Shown here: in pieces, positions 1-11,490 of the stretch
How positions within the stretch are numbered: position 1 is the stretch's first letter
Layout: the number at the start of each line of letters is the position of its first letter
Assembly (NCBI GenBank): GCA_013398175.1
Contig: VZRZ01004411.1
Location: 143,503-207,502 of the forward strand
Direction of reading: 5' to 3'
DNA from: Climacteris rufus
Lineage: Eukaryota; Chordata; Aves; Passeriformes; Climacteridae
Length of the DNA stretch: 64,000 nt
Translations under genes and position numbers: made by a program
Notes under the pieces: model-generated
The model's input: the letters and a program-made list of their open reading frames with translations, nothing else
The model's database searches: none
What the model was told of the DNA's origin: nothing

Positions 1-520
1 GCTTGCGGGGCTCGGGGAGGGCTCGGGGGTGGCGAGCGGAACGCGGCCCCGGGGGGCTCGGAGGGAGAAGAGCGTGCGGTCGAGGCGGGGGGCTCGGAGC
101 GAGGCCTCCCTTTTTCTGTGCGATGATCACACGCGTGTTTTGTCCGCGTTGCTAAACCCCGCCGTCGGGGCACAATGTGGCCACGGGATGAAAAGGAGAA
201 TCACTTTCCCGAGCGTGTTCCCCTAAGAGAAGGCTTTCGGCGAGGTCAGGCTTGTTCCCCGCCAGATGACAGACAAGAGCAACAACGTTACCACTGCTGT
301 GAGTCGGACGCGCGGCAGTGTGCGCTCGCTCGCATCGTGGCGTTTATCGGCGTTAAATCACCCCCTTAGACACCAGCACTCCTTCTCGTGCCCCGAGTTA
401 AAAGGAGGCTTTTCGGCTCGCGGTTTGAATCTTGGAAATTCAGCAGACTCTTGTCTGCTCAGTAATTTTCTTTCTCGGAGTAAGGTGAAGGGAGAAATCA
501 TGTGGTCTAGCGTGCTTTCA
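1..520 (+). promoter_or_regulatory. TET2: CpG island, probable TET2 promoter and first untranslated exon
   Basis: The first 110 bases are very GC-rich, and CpG stays frequent to about 370, thinning out by about 520, after which the sequence becomes AT-rich. This is the usual composition of a vertebrate housekeeping-type promoter. It lies about 46 kb upstream of the first TET2 coding exon on the same strand, which fits the family layout of untranslated 5' exons far from the coding start. No TATA box or clear transcription start is visible. A GTGAGT at 299-304 is a candidate first-exon splice donor, but this is only a consensus match. Short open frames here look like products of base composition. 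The island could also serve a divergent minus-strand transcript. The left end may be cut by the window edge. Confidence 0.6.
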
Positions 521-3500
521 TCGAAACGGTGCAACTAAAGATCTCATCACAAGATTTGTTTTCCATGCTGAGCGGCATGCGAATGTGTAGGCTTTGAGCA
601 GTGATCAGCAGCTCTGAATATCTGTTCAGCATTATTTTCTTTTTTTCTCCTTTTCAATGTGAAGTTTTAAGAGTTTCAGAGACGAGCAGATACTGTCCCT
701 AGTGAAAGCAGGTCAGTGGGTGTTGTTTGTCGACTAATGAGGCCATTCTACTCGCGTGTTAATGGCAGGCTGACTTACTGCAGCAGGGGGTGAGTGCAGT
801 CACACTTACATTCACTTGTGTATCTGCGTGTGTATTCCGCCACGGCACTTTCTCTGGAGGTTGTAAAGTGCAGAACAGGACGTGGTTGCCGAAGATACTC
901 AACAGGGAGATGTCAGTGGTCAATAGTCCTGTATAAACTCGAGTTAGGAAGGGATCTGACTGCTGCTGCTAACTCTCTGAAACAATGTACCCGTCTTGGA
1001 TTTTATCCCGCAGAAAACCACAGTTTGGAACCAATGAAAATAAATCGCTGTTGGGCAGTATTTCGTCTCTCTCATGGAAAGCGTAGTATGAACCCTGCCA
1101 GTGAAGTCAGAACACATTTGAATCTAGAAGCCAGGGTGTAGGGAGGAGGAAAAAAGGGAGGGCAAAGGTGTGGAAAATAAGAGTGTTTTGGTGGTGGGAC
1201 TAAACTGCTGTTTATGTGAAATGAAGAACTCAAAAGTCATCTTTCAGTGGAAACAGTTGTTTCATTTTGGGAAGTGACATAAAAAAACGTTGTGAGTACA
1301 TCCAGGGAACCTCAGAAAGTGGTTTTGTATTGCCCATTACAAACAAATCTTCAAACGAAGACGAGGTTGAACGGGAGACACTGAGGCACCTGAATTTGCT
1401 GAATTATCACTGTTGGTAGTAAGGTTTTTAACGAGAACTTTGGTATTGTGGTGATTCACTATGGTGGCTTTTAGCCAGGAAAACTGGTATTGTTTTGATG
1501 TAGTGCGCATGGCCCTAGACTTTGGCATGTCAACATTGTTTAAAGAACAAGAAACGTGTGCTTGTTGAGGAGTTATTATGATGGACAGCTTTCCAAAGTC
1601 TCTTGTTGGTACCAGTGCTGCATTGGGTAGCTGAAAAAGGAGGCTGTAAATGTTTTGGCTTCTGCAGAATTGGGAGACCCTGTAGTTGCTGCTGGAATGG
1701 GCATTTCAGCTGCCAAAGTTAGATGGGACTATTCCTTCTTGCCCCAAGCACTTCAGATACTGCTGGGCTGTGCCTTCCATACGGTTCCTTTAAATACTAG
1801 CAACAGCCAGGCAGCCCTAAAGAAAAGAAAAGGGGGGAAAAAAAAAAATCCTCGTCATATTTTCGAACAAATGTGCTGCTCACATGTTGAGAAACATGAA
1901 ATTTGGGTTTGGGTTGGATTAATGTTGCCGACCCTGTTCAGGGTTACAGGGAGTGCTTCACTTCTGAGTTACTTGCATGGACAGTAGTGGCTTTATCAGA
2001 ATGTGCCTAAGCAGTGACTTTAAATTCCTTGTTCCATTTCATTCCGAGTGGAAGATGTATTTTGTGTTTCTACAGGAGCCAAATAAGGTCCTTTTTAAAA
2101 AGTTGACAATTTGTCAAGGTGGAATTCCAGAAGAGCTGTCAAATTTGGCTTGTCAGAGCGAGTGACCCCTCTGCCTCTTTCACTGGGCTGCTGCACAGTA
2201 GCTCTAGGCATGGTAGCAGCATCTGTAAGCCAGCTTCACAACTGGAGCCTGAAAGTGGTAGAACAAAGTTGCCAAGTTTCAAGTAGAGTTGGTGGTTATC
2301 TTGGAAACTGTGCTGGAGAACACAACCACAAATTATTTTGGCAAATAATATACAGTATTTATTTAGTCCAGCTCTCTGATTGCTGTTAAGGCAGTCAGCC
2401 AGCAGCATTAAGTGTTGTGACATCATTTTGAAAGGCAATGTGCTGGTTCTGAAATGGAGTGGGATGTACTATGATTCATTATTAAAAAAAAAAAGCTGTA
2501 GTCTGAACAGAGATAAAGCATATGACTGCATCATGGCTGAAAGCCAAAAAGAGAAGTGTATGAATCAATCACACTTGAAGCATTATTCCCATCCCTTACT
2601 CCATAAGGCAGTGAGTACCATCTTACTCATTTAGTGAGACTCTGCAGCAAAAATATCCTTTTGAACACTGAACAAGTAAGTAGTAACAAGTTGCTATAGT
2701 TCCGGTTGTTACTTTCAAATCATCATGTTCAATTTGCATACCTCGTCCCAATATCCTAGATAATAAAACCTTCCAAATGGAAAGTACCATGAGTAATCAT
2801 CCTCTCAGTCACCCACTGAAAAGAAAGCACTTCTGCCTTACCTCAGGGTAGATAAGTCTGCCTAAAAAAATTATCAATATGTCTGTCTATATATATATAT
2901 ATATATATACGGAAAATCACCCATTTTGNTTCTGCCTTACCTCAGGGTAGATAAGTCTGCCTAAAAAAATTATCTATATGTCTGTCTATATATATATATA
3001 TATATATATACGGAAAATCACCCATTTTGTCAAGGGGAGTTGCTCCATGGATGGACACAGAGATGGTGGGGTTAAGGAATAAAATTCTGAACCTGCAGCA
3101 TCAGCTGGACTAATCCCAAGGACAGTGGATGACTGACCCAAAAAGGTTGTTTGGATTAAAATACTGGGAATGTGCCTTGCATTACATAGCAGGGAGTGAC
3201 AGGAGGAATGTAGAAAAAAACCAAGGTTTGAGAAATAGAAAGAACAGCTAACTAATTTCACCTCCATATCTCACACTGTTCTTGAAATGAAGAAAAATGT
3301 ATGGCCTAACTTACAGGAGGATCAGAAAGAGTATCTTACCAGCTTTTCATAGTAAAGGATTTTAAATCTGGGGTTGCTTTAAAGAAAGTTGCCGTGCTTT
3401 GAAAAACACTTTAACAAATAAAAGCCATAAAGATTTAGATTCCTGTCTGTCTTTTCAAGCAGGCTTGTTCATCTCAGTCAAACACCTTCCAGAACTCTGA

Positions 3501-4300
3501 ATCATCTTAGTAACCTGAACAAAATTTAGGCTGTCTTTAAAAAGCAAAGTTTTCTGTGGAGGTGTGGATTCCAAGTTGGAGTGCTGTTGCCTTGTAGCAT
3601 GGCAAGAAATCCCGGAAGGATTATTCTTACAGATAAATAAAGGCATGCAGTATTTGACCTAATTCCTTGTGTGTGTGTGTTTTTCCTCTTACTGAAACAA
3701 AAAAAAGAAAAACTGAAGTAAAGGAGGCATTTCTGTTGCAGTGTGGAAAGGAATAGGCTTGTTCTATGCTCAAGTTCAGCAAGGAAGGATAGTTTTGCAT
3801 TTTAAGCCTGATCGAGTACGAAGTTTTGTTAAACCACAACAGACAGTTGCAAAGAAGTAGCAAAGAATCGAGTGTGAGTGTTTAGATAGCTAAAGATAAC
3901 CAGGAACAGCTCAATAACCAAAGATCCCTTGGAAATGTCTTCCCCGGGTACAGGACAGTACCATCGGTACGCCAATTAAATACTATGATGCAATTTAGAC
4001 AACATGAAATAATCTTCACATGTTCTACAGCACTACCTCTAGCCTCAAATCTATTTCACGTGTTTTGCCAGCATATGAATATTGGTTTTACCAGGTGTTT
4101 GCATGGGGGAGGAGAAGTTTCCAGGTTTACGCTGAATTTTTGCAGCTGTATAAAGAACGTCTTCTGCATTCTGTTCTCTACGTGAAATATCCTATCCTTA
4201 AACTTGCATTTCAATGACTAAAGTTTAAATGACTCCTCTGCCTAATCTGCTTTATAATAATGCATAAGCAGTCCAAGTTTGTGTTCCAATGTCCTGGCGT
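521..4300. other. Non-coding, start of the 5' intron
   Basis: AT-rich sequence without a credible gene. Open frames are short and lack codon structure or recognisable similarity. It contains a duplicated segment with an N (2831-3029). Nothing else can be supported. Confidence 0.6.
2831..3029. repeat. 98/100-bp tandem duplication around an N, with TA microsatellite
   Basis: Copy 1 is 2831-2928 and copy 2 is 2930-3029, separated by the only ambiguous base I noticed in the window (N at 2929). The copies are nearly identical: one base differs (caatat against ctatat) and the internal (TA)n tract is two bases longer in copy 2. Both begin TTCTGCCTTACC and end CACCCATTTTG. The near-identity and the single N at the junction suggest two overlapping contig ends left unmerged at a TA microsatellite. 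A real recent duplication is less likely. Confidence 0.85.
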
Positions 4301-4381
4301 GAGCTACTCTAAGTCACATCGTGTTGGGAAAGGATTTGGCTCCATTGCAGTGAAACCCCGGCTTACGGAGTGGGTAGGTTT

Positions 4382-4455
4382 AGGTCAGGACGATGACTCT
4401 CCATGTGGTTGCGCGCACGTGGTTGGAGTGTTTACAAACAGTGTCCCAGCATCCT
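4382..4455 (+). promoter_or_regulatory. Composite E-box/forkhead-like element, copy A
   Basis: CpG-rich stretch inside AT-rich intron. It contains CATGTGG (4402-4408), an NRF1-like GCGCGCACG (4411-4419), CACGTGG (4416-4422), a six-base spacer and TGTTTACAAACA (4429-4440). The same arrangement recurs near 9533 and 11353. From 4382 it aligns without gaps to 11319, about 45 of 59 bases by eye through the core. CACGTG is the general bHLH/E-box site and TGTTTAC the forkhead core. Which protein binds here, if any, is unknown. Confidence 0.5.
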
Positions 4456-5159
4456 CGGCAGCTGCCTTGACGCAGCCACTGAGGACAGAGTTCTAGGAAT
4501 GTCCCTGGTCCTCACGGACAGTGGAGGAGGGGGGAAGAAAGAAAAAAATGCACAGTTTTAAGAACACATATCATAGTTTGGGTTTTGGCCGAGCTTTCCG
4601 CATCTGTGTTGCATTCTAGACCGCCGGGTCCTTTGTCGAGCGCTGTTGTTTTTTTTTCCTCTGCACTCGAGTGCAATCTGGGCTGTGTTGACGGCTTTGT
4701 CTGGAACAGACTGACCCAAAGTATGAGATGGGGCTAAGGGAATTGTTGCCAAGGGTTCAAATTATTTTTGTGCCCCTCCCCCCTTTTAAAAATGTACAAT
4801 TAATTCAATTCCCAAAAACTTATATGACAAAACAGCTCTTTACAATACAAGAATCCCACTGTAAATGGTTATATATTTTTTCCTTAATTAAGCATGATTC
4901 ACTGCCTATTAGGATACTAGAACAATTCCCTTTTTAAAGAACAATAAAGAAATCATGAATCCTACTAACTTTTTGAGTAAAATCAAATAGCTGAAAGTCT
5001 TTATTACTTAATGAGACATGTTGACACAAAGAAGCGTTGCTGTTACGAAAGCTAATACCACTGCAAGGCAAGTTTTAGGTCTCCATTAGGTGTAAGAAGC
5101 TTGCTGGAAATTTCTGCATTTACTCAACCAAGTGAATAATGTCACCAACCTGTTGCTCC

Positions 5160-5184
5160 AAAAAAAAAAAAAAAAAAAAAAAAA
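5160..5184 (+). repeat. Poly-A run
   Basis: Uninterrupted run of about 25 A. No retroposed gene body or target-site duplication is evident, so it is called only as a homopolymer. Confidence 0.9.
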
Positions 5185-7797
5185 CCAACAAAAAAAGTGG
5201 GGAGAAGTGGTGGTAATTGTTTGGGATGCCTTGCACAGATGAGAATGTTTTGGTTCTGTGAAAATGCATTGTAGCTGGTCAGAAGCACAAAACTGACAGC
5301 CTGTTTCATGCTCTCCCCTGTGGACCTAAAGCAAAGCTGTCAGACAGGTTCTGGTCTTCAGAGACACTTGAAGCCTATGCCCTGCATATGCTGTGGGACA
5401 TTATTATCAGAGGTTCTGCTTCTTATCCAGTCCCATGCACATTTTTCAGACTTTCTTAGGTAGTTTTGCAGGAAGCGCTCAGAACAGTGTACAAAGCACA
5501 TCATTTGCTTCACAAAATGAGTCCTAAGATCTGTTTTTCCCCTCATAGGGAGGAAGCAGTTGGTACAAATGCCTCTTCCATATTCTGAATTTGTCTGGAT
5601 GAGTCATGGTATTCACTGTCATGCAACAGAGGAGGAAGGCTGATCCTCAGATCTTGGTGTACACATGGCTTCTGCTAGCAGTTGTATGTTCACATTGGTT
5701 GCTTCCATTTTATGTTGATGTCTATTACAACACTGTAATTTTGTAATTACACTGCAGTGGTTTCTTGCTCACCTGTCTTCTCATTTGCAGGACAAAATTA
5801 CTTGTGTCATATCCAGAATCTGCTTCTGTTTCAATAAGCTCTTTACTACCTTTTATTTTCTTTTCTGACTTCTCCTTAACCTGCAGTTCCCATTACTCTT
5901 GCACCAGCTGGGTAGCAGAAAGTAGCAAGCAAGAGTAAAGCATGTGAGAGAATATGTGACAAAAGCATTCCTGCGTTTGCAATGACTATTTGTTCCTTCT
6001 CTTGCCACTTCTAGTGCTGTTATGGAGATCAAAGGGTAAACATTAACCCTGGTCCTGATGCTGGCGTGAGAGTTTTGCCCTCAGCTTCAGTGTCCTTTAG
6101 TGTCTTTCCAGATTTGTCCCTTCGAATGAGAGACAACTGTTCATGCAACACTCACCCCCATTTCATGCCCCTGATGCTTTTTTTCATCTTTGTTTAATCT
6201 GTTTGTTCTTTCAGTGCTACTTCTCTTGTGTTTGAAGTCACGTTCTTTGAAGTTATACAATTTTTATACTTGCCAAAGGACACAAAACTCTTTCAGCTCT
6301 TATGTAAGCAAAAAGGAGAAAAGAATGATTGCATATTTTCTCTTGTGTGCAAGTAGCAGTATGGTTCTGCTCATGGTAAAATGAGGGAAAGGAATTGTTG
6401 CAGTAAAGCAGGAGTTCCTTCCTTTTCCCAAAGTTAAAGACCACAGAAGTGAGTTATTTCCATGAAGCTTAAAGTGCATGTACAACTTAACAAGAGGAAT
6501 GCCATTTATCCCTAAAAGAGAACATATAAAAGCTGGAAAATACATTGGACTCGCCTCTTCCTGGGATATGGAGAAGTGGGGGGGTATGTGTGTGCACATA
6601 TTACAGATTTTAACCATTTCTTTTCAAGTTACCAAACTTTTTCCCTCTGCCCTCCTTTGCTTGCTTTTCTATTTCATTTCAAGTTTGTCTGCCCAAAAAG
6701 CTCTGAAGTATTACTTAAATGGCTACAGTAAAAATCAAAAACATGAAAGCTGAACAACTGGAAAGGGTCAGATTTAACACTTAATTTTGTGGAACTAGTA
6801 GACATTTTGGGGGAAGGAAAATCACTGCTAGTGTGTTTCCATTCCATGCATAGGTAGTTGCAAATGTACACATCACATACCCAGGAGCAAATGAAAATGG
6901 TGACCAAAGAGGAAAAACACTCTTGATACTTATAAAGATGAAAAATGCACAAAACAGAAAAATACAGCCTTTCATTCCTGTGTTGTTTCTATGGTACTCT
7001 CCATACTCTACATGGAACATTTATTTTCCTTAAATAAGTTTAGACCTGTACTTTTCTGCTTCCCTGTAATCCTTAATGCAGAGGAGCTTCTCTTGGTGTG
7101 AGAAAGCAGCAGGAAAACAAAGAATTGTGCTGATCTGTTTTCTTTCTCTCTATCACTGTGTGCAGTGCCTGAAAAGTGAGAAACCAAGAAGGAAAATACA
7201 GATTTCTATCTGTTTCTCCACTGTGCCTATATTGTGCAGTTGGCAATGCATTAAGTATAGGTGTTTGTTTTTGGTTTTTTTCCCCGATGTTGTCAGCTGA
7301 CTTGTGATCCTGCAAACTGCCATTTTCACAAAGCCCTATTCATTTTCCTTGGGCTCAATGAACTTTAACAGAGACACTTGGAGCAGTGAAGCACCTAGTC
7401 AGTCCTATACTTTGTAGCACTGAAAAAGAGAAAAAGTAGTTTGGGCATTATTTTTTTTCTTTTTTTGAGGCCACAGGGAGAGGAAATGGATGGAAAAAAC
7501 AAAGAGAAGGGTAGAGAAGCTAATTTTTACTTAGCGCCCCCCCTCCCCAACTTTTCAAAGCAGTTGCAAGTTAACATGTATTTTGCTATAAAATATAAAC
7601 TTCAGCTGATGAATTAGAAGTTAAGCTTCTGGAAGAACGAATCTAACTAGTAACATAATAGCTGCTTTTTCTTGAAACAACTAGCTGGTTGGAGATATTT
7701 TGTTGGACAAGCTGGAGCATGAGTCTAATTCAGCAACTCTGATGCTTCTAAATATAAGGAGAGTGGATAGAGTGAAATTAATTATTGCACATTAGGA

Positions 7798-8345
7798 GGC
7801 ACCTCATATCCCAGCCACGAAGCAGAATCCCACTGTGCTTGGGACTGTACAAACATAAGCCATTTTTGTTCTGTCTTACTATTTAATTCAGTAAAGGAGC
7901 AGAGAAAAGGGGTCTGGCAGCACACAAGGGGCCAGAGTGTTAGTAACTCTTGTTTATAGCAGAGGCAGGCAGCTCCCTTTCAAAAAACTAAATATTTGCA
8001 GTAAATAAAGCAAAGCTGCTATTACTGCCCGCTCTGTGTCTGTGTGTGTGCGTGTGTAAGAGGAGTTCCCAAGCAGCTCTGCTGCAGGCTTTTCCCCAGG
8101 GCGCTAATGGTAATGAGCAGGCAAAACAGGCAAAGAAGAGAAAGGGTATAAAATTAATAAGCAACAACTGAGAGCCAAAGCGCACAGAGATCATGCTATG
8201 TGGTACAAACCCTGCTGGAGTCATTCATTTCTGTGCCGATTTTTTCTTAACCCTAGAAGACCTACAGGAAAGCTGTGGTATAGCTGGGAACTGAACCCAT
8301 ATCTCCTAAGCCCCAGTGCTTTACCCAGGATACCCTCCTTCCTGC
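7798..8345 (+). mobile_element. Degraded CR1/L3-family LINE fragments
   Basis: Two short stretches resemble the 3' part of the old amniote CR1/L3 LINE family. One is 7825-7860, containing CACTGTGCTTGGGACTGTAC. The other is 8259-8341, a phrase of the type CTGGGAACTGAACCCATATC followed by CCCAGTGCTTTACCCAGGAT. They lie in the family's usual order and orientation. The roughly 400 bases between them are not recognisable, so this may be one decayed copy with an insertion or two separate relics. No reverse transcriptase coding remains. The identification rests on remembered family sequence, not a search. Confidence 0.5.
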
Positions 8346-8349
8346 TCAT

Positions 8350-9400
8350 TCAGAGGTTTACTGATAGTTTTCTCTGCTTACTAAGATAACAGAAGTATCA
8401 ATTTTAAGAAAAAGAAACTAGACGCTTTTCGCTTTTTTTCAGAATTTGGTTTTCAGTAGCATTTTCTGTTGATTGACAACATGTTCTCTTTTTGCTTCAC
8501 AAACTTTCAGACCTCTCAATCAGCAGTGCTTATCCAAAACAACTAAGCAAATTAAAATTTAAAAATCTCCTCAGGGAAAAGGTTGACTTTTTGTTCACTG
8601 CTTTGCAGCAGTGTTTAAATCCTCCACTCCAAGAGAGAAAGGGTGCAGGGAAGACGTTTATTTCCATTTTACTGGCACTGTAGATGTCTCCATGTACCTC
8701 CAAACAAATAATTAGAATAACAATAATGAAATGTTGTGTCAGATAATCACAATGTGTGAAACAGTTATGTCATTTCAATAAGTAGGTACTCCAGTAAGTC
8801 CCTTTTATACTCTCAATCCAACTATTCATTCAGGCAAGATTTCCCACAGTCTGCAAACTCTTCATGTACATCAGCTCCGACCTACCACACAACCCCCATT
8901 TGACCTGTTTTATCAATTAAAGGTTTGTCAGGGTCCACGAACCCTCATGTCAACATCATATTCGGTAGCAGAATTCAAAGGAGGGAAAAATACAAAAACA
9001 AAGCGGATTTTAATTTGTTGTCAGAAATCTCTCTGCTGGAGATGGGATGCACAGACGTGCAGGTTACATTAACCGTAGCAGCATTCACAGCTTCCCGTTC
9101 AACACTCCCCCGTTATCTCCTAGACCCGAACTGGAGCTGGGAAATTTGTATGTCTCCCTCTGGCCTTTGAGAGTTCCTTTGCTGTGGGTCACAGTCATAG
9201 CTCAGCCTGCCTGGTACATAGCGCATTTCACCGAGAGCCTGCCCTATTTACCTTCAGCACATTCACGGACTCGTGATACAATCCATGACGAAATGCATTT
9301 GGAAATAAAATCCGATTGGTAATTTAGCTCGTGCAGCATCTCTGGATGTTGGCACAGGCAGCTGACCGTGAAGGACAGATGGATTTTTCCCTGCCGTGTT
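8350..9400. other. Non-coding intron
   Basis: AT-rich intronic sequence with no recognisable gene, RNA or repeat. Confidence 0.55.
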
Positions 9401-9429
9401 GAGAGATACAATAGCACTGCAGACTCCTT

Positions 9430-9680
9430 TGCGAAGGGGTGGAGCGGAGCACTGGGACGTGCCTCCCGCACTTGCGGCTCTCCCCACGCGGTTTGGAGGT
9501 TCGGCCGGCCAAGCCCCCACGTGGCCGGCACACACGTGGCCGCGCTGTTTGCAAACACCCTCCCTCCCAGGTGTCCCCAGGCACCAGCGGGTGCCACACT
9601 GCACAGCTCCTGTTCTTCACCCACCTGCTTGGCTGCTGACAGCAGTCGTGGCCAAGGGCACGGCTGTGATGGGCTGGTGC
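9430..9680. promoter_or_regulatory. CpG-rich patch in intron
   Basis: About 250 bases with locally high GC and many CpGs inside AT-rich intron. Frames of 98-135 codons are open on both strands, which is typical of GC-rich non-coding DNA and not a sign of a gene. Retained CpGs suggest the patch is unmethylated in the germline, as expected of an enhancer or minor promoter. It contains copy C of the composite element. Confidence 0.5.
9518..9557 (+). promoter_or_regulatory. Composite E-box/forkhead-like element, copy C
   Basis: CACGTGG at 9518-9524 and again at 9533-9539 (15 bp apart), then six bases and TGTTTGCAAACA at 9546-9557. Its core shares 19 of 25 bases with copy A and 20 of 25 with copy B, with identical spacing. 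It is the most diverged copy outside the core. Confidence 0.5.
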
Positions 9681-11159
9681 AGCCTGCTAGCGTGTGTGGG
9701 TTTGCTCATTTTATATTTAAGCCATATTCAGGCCAGGGGTTTAGAGTAAGGTCGTCCACAATGAGTCAAAAATAGAAACTTATTGCTCGACAGAGTAGCA
9801 GCACTGGAGAGCGCTAGCTAGATATACACAACAGGGAGGAAGGTACTTTTCTGCTTTCCAGAAACCCTTCTAGGGAATTGGGTAACATTTACAATAAGGC
9901 AGGATTTCAAAAAGCCTGTGGAAATGAATGGACACTTTTTTTTTTTCCCCACTAAGAAACCAGGGACCGTTTTTTGTCCAGGTTTAAGAGACAGGGCTCA
10001 GTGAAATGCAAGTAGTTTGGAGCAGCTAGTATTTAAAATCATAGTTGCATGAGTTGCACTCACTCAGAGGAGACTGCCTTAGTTCTGCTTTGTTTTAGCA
10101 GGCCACTGGCATACAGCAAGAAGGAGGTTTGAACAGCTGTGTGTTGCAGCTTAATGGCATCCCATAGCTGAGGCACAAAAAGACAAAGCCTATTTCTTTC
10201 CAGCCGCTCAGCTAAAATTGTATTGACTTACTTTTGCTACTCTCCTCACCGGTTCAGAGTTCAAGGACTCATATATCTACTGTACCTTGAGTTCAGATAA
10301 CAAGATATAAGTACATGGAGGGAAACAAACAGAAAAGTTCCTGTTCTTCAAAGACGAGCATTTTTTCTGTACTTGTTCCCCTGTTTTGTTTCGGGGTGTG
10401 CACAGTTTATTTTTCTCCTTTTGTTTTACTCTCCCTCCCCGCGCCCCCTCCCGCTCAGCCTCTGCTGCGTGCACACCCTCTTCCAGCCGCCTCTCTGGCT
10501 TGCCTGGCCGAGAAGTGCAGACTCAGCAGGGATTGGTAACACTTTAACTCTTTGTCCTATTCTCAGTTCTCGCTGGAAAGGTCAAAGCAGATGAAACTTA
10601 GAGCTGCACTCCAAACAGAGCCACTCTAATGAAGAGAGGGACGTTGACCACAGACTGTGCCCCCCTCCCACTTTTTTTTTTAATCGAAGCGTATAAAATG
10701 CATGGCGATGGTGAGATGAAACTTTGCATGGGTTTGGGTGGCTATATCTGCTTATTTTTCGTTAAGAGGAAATGAAAGACTCGTGACTTTTGTTTGTACT
10801 GGCCATATAATGCAACCCCTACTGATAAACAGAAATAATTTAGGAGCTACTTCCTCAAATGCCTGAAACGTGGTCTTAATTTCATCAGTGCAAAACCAGC
10901 AAAAGGTTATTACAGACACGAATCTCGGTTATGTGTCTCTGAATTCATTTTGGAAACCTTGGCAATGTGCCCTTATACAGTTCTTTTCCCTAATAGCCAT
11001 AGTTTTGCATTGTGTTGTGGGACCATGCGGGGTCCAAATTTTAGTGACTTAGGGCAGAAAGGAGTTTTATTTTTCTTGAGAGCAAGTCAGCACTGCCATT
11101 TGGTTACCACTGAAAGATGAACCTGCGGGGACACCATCAGCATAAGCACACGTCCACGT

Positions 11160-11490
11160 GTGCCATGCCCAGGGAAAAGGTTCCTACCTGTCCTTCAAAC
11201 ACCCCGCGGCGGCGTCTCACCGGGCTGCGAGGGGTGCGCGCCAGCCGGAGCGTTGGCGCTGGTTGGCTCAGCGACATCGACGCCAGCGCCAAGATTTACC
11301 TCTGGGCTTTGGCACTCCAGGTCATGCTGGTGTCTGGCCACGTGCTTACGCGCACATGGCAGCAGTGTTTACAAACATGACCCCAGAACTCTTACGGGCA
11401 GTTATGAAAGAGCCGGCGACTGCCACATCCCGCGCGCCACGGTGACCTAGATCTGGTGCTGGGAACGAATCGCGATGCGCTCGCACCGAC
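11160..11490. promoter_or_regulatory. Intronic CpG island
   Basis: From about 11205 to 11490 I count roughly 30 CpGs in about 290 bases at around 60 percent GC. That is close to an observed/expected CpG ratio of 1, island-like by the usual criteria. Three overlapping + strand frames are open (about 11117-11450), reflecting composition. It may be an alternative TET2 promoter with an untranslated exon, or an enhancer. I found no convincing splice donor to choose between these. Copy B of the composite element lies within it. Confidence 0.5.
11319..11392 (+). promoter_or_regulatory. Composite E-box/forkhead-like element, copy B
   Basis: CACGTGC at 11339-11345, ACGCGCACATGG ending at 11359, six bases, then TGTTTACAAACA at 11366-11377. 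It matches copy A without gaps from AGGTCA at the left end through the core (about 24 of 34 bases before the core and 21 of 25 within it). The second E-box is CACATG here where the other copies have CACGTG. Confidence 0.5.

Noticed and set aside
9244..9775. Several overlapping frames over 95 codons on both strands
   Set aside because: Explained by CpG-rich composition of the patch. No frame is favoured.
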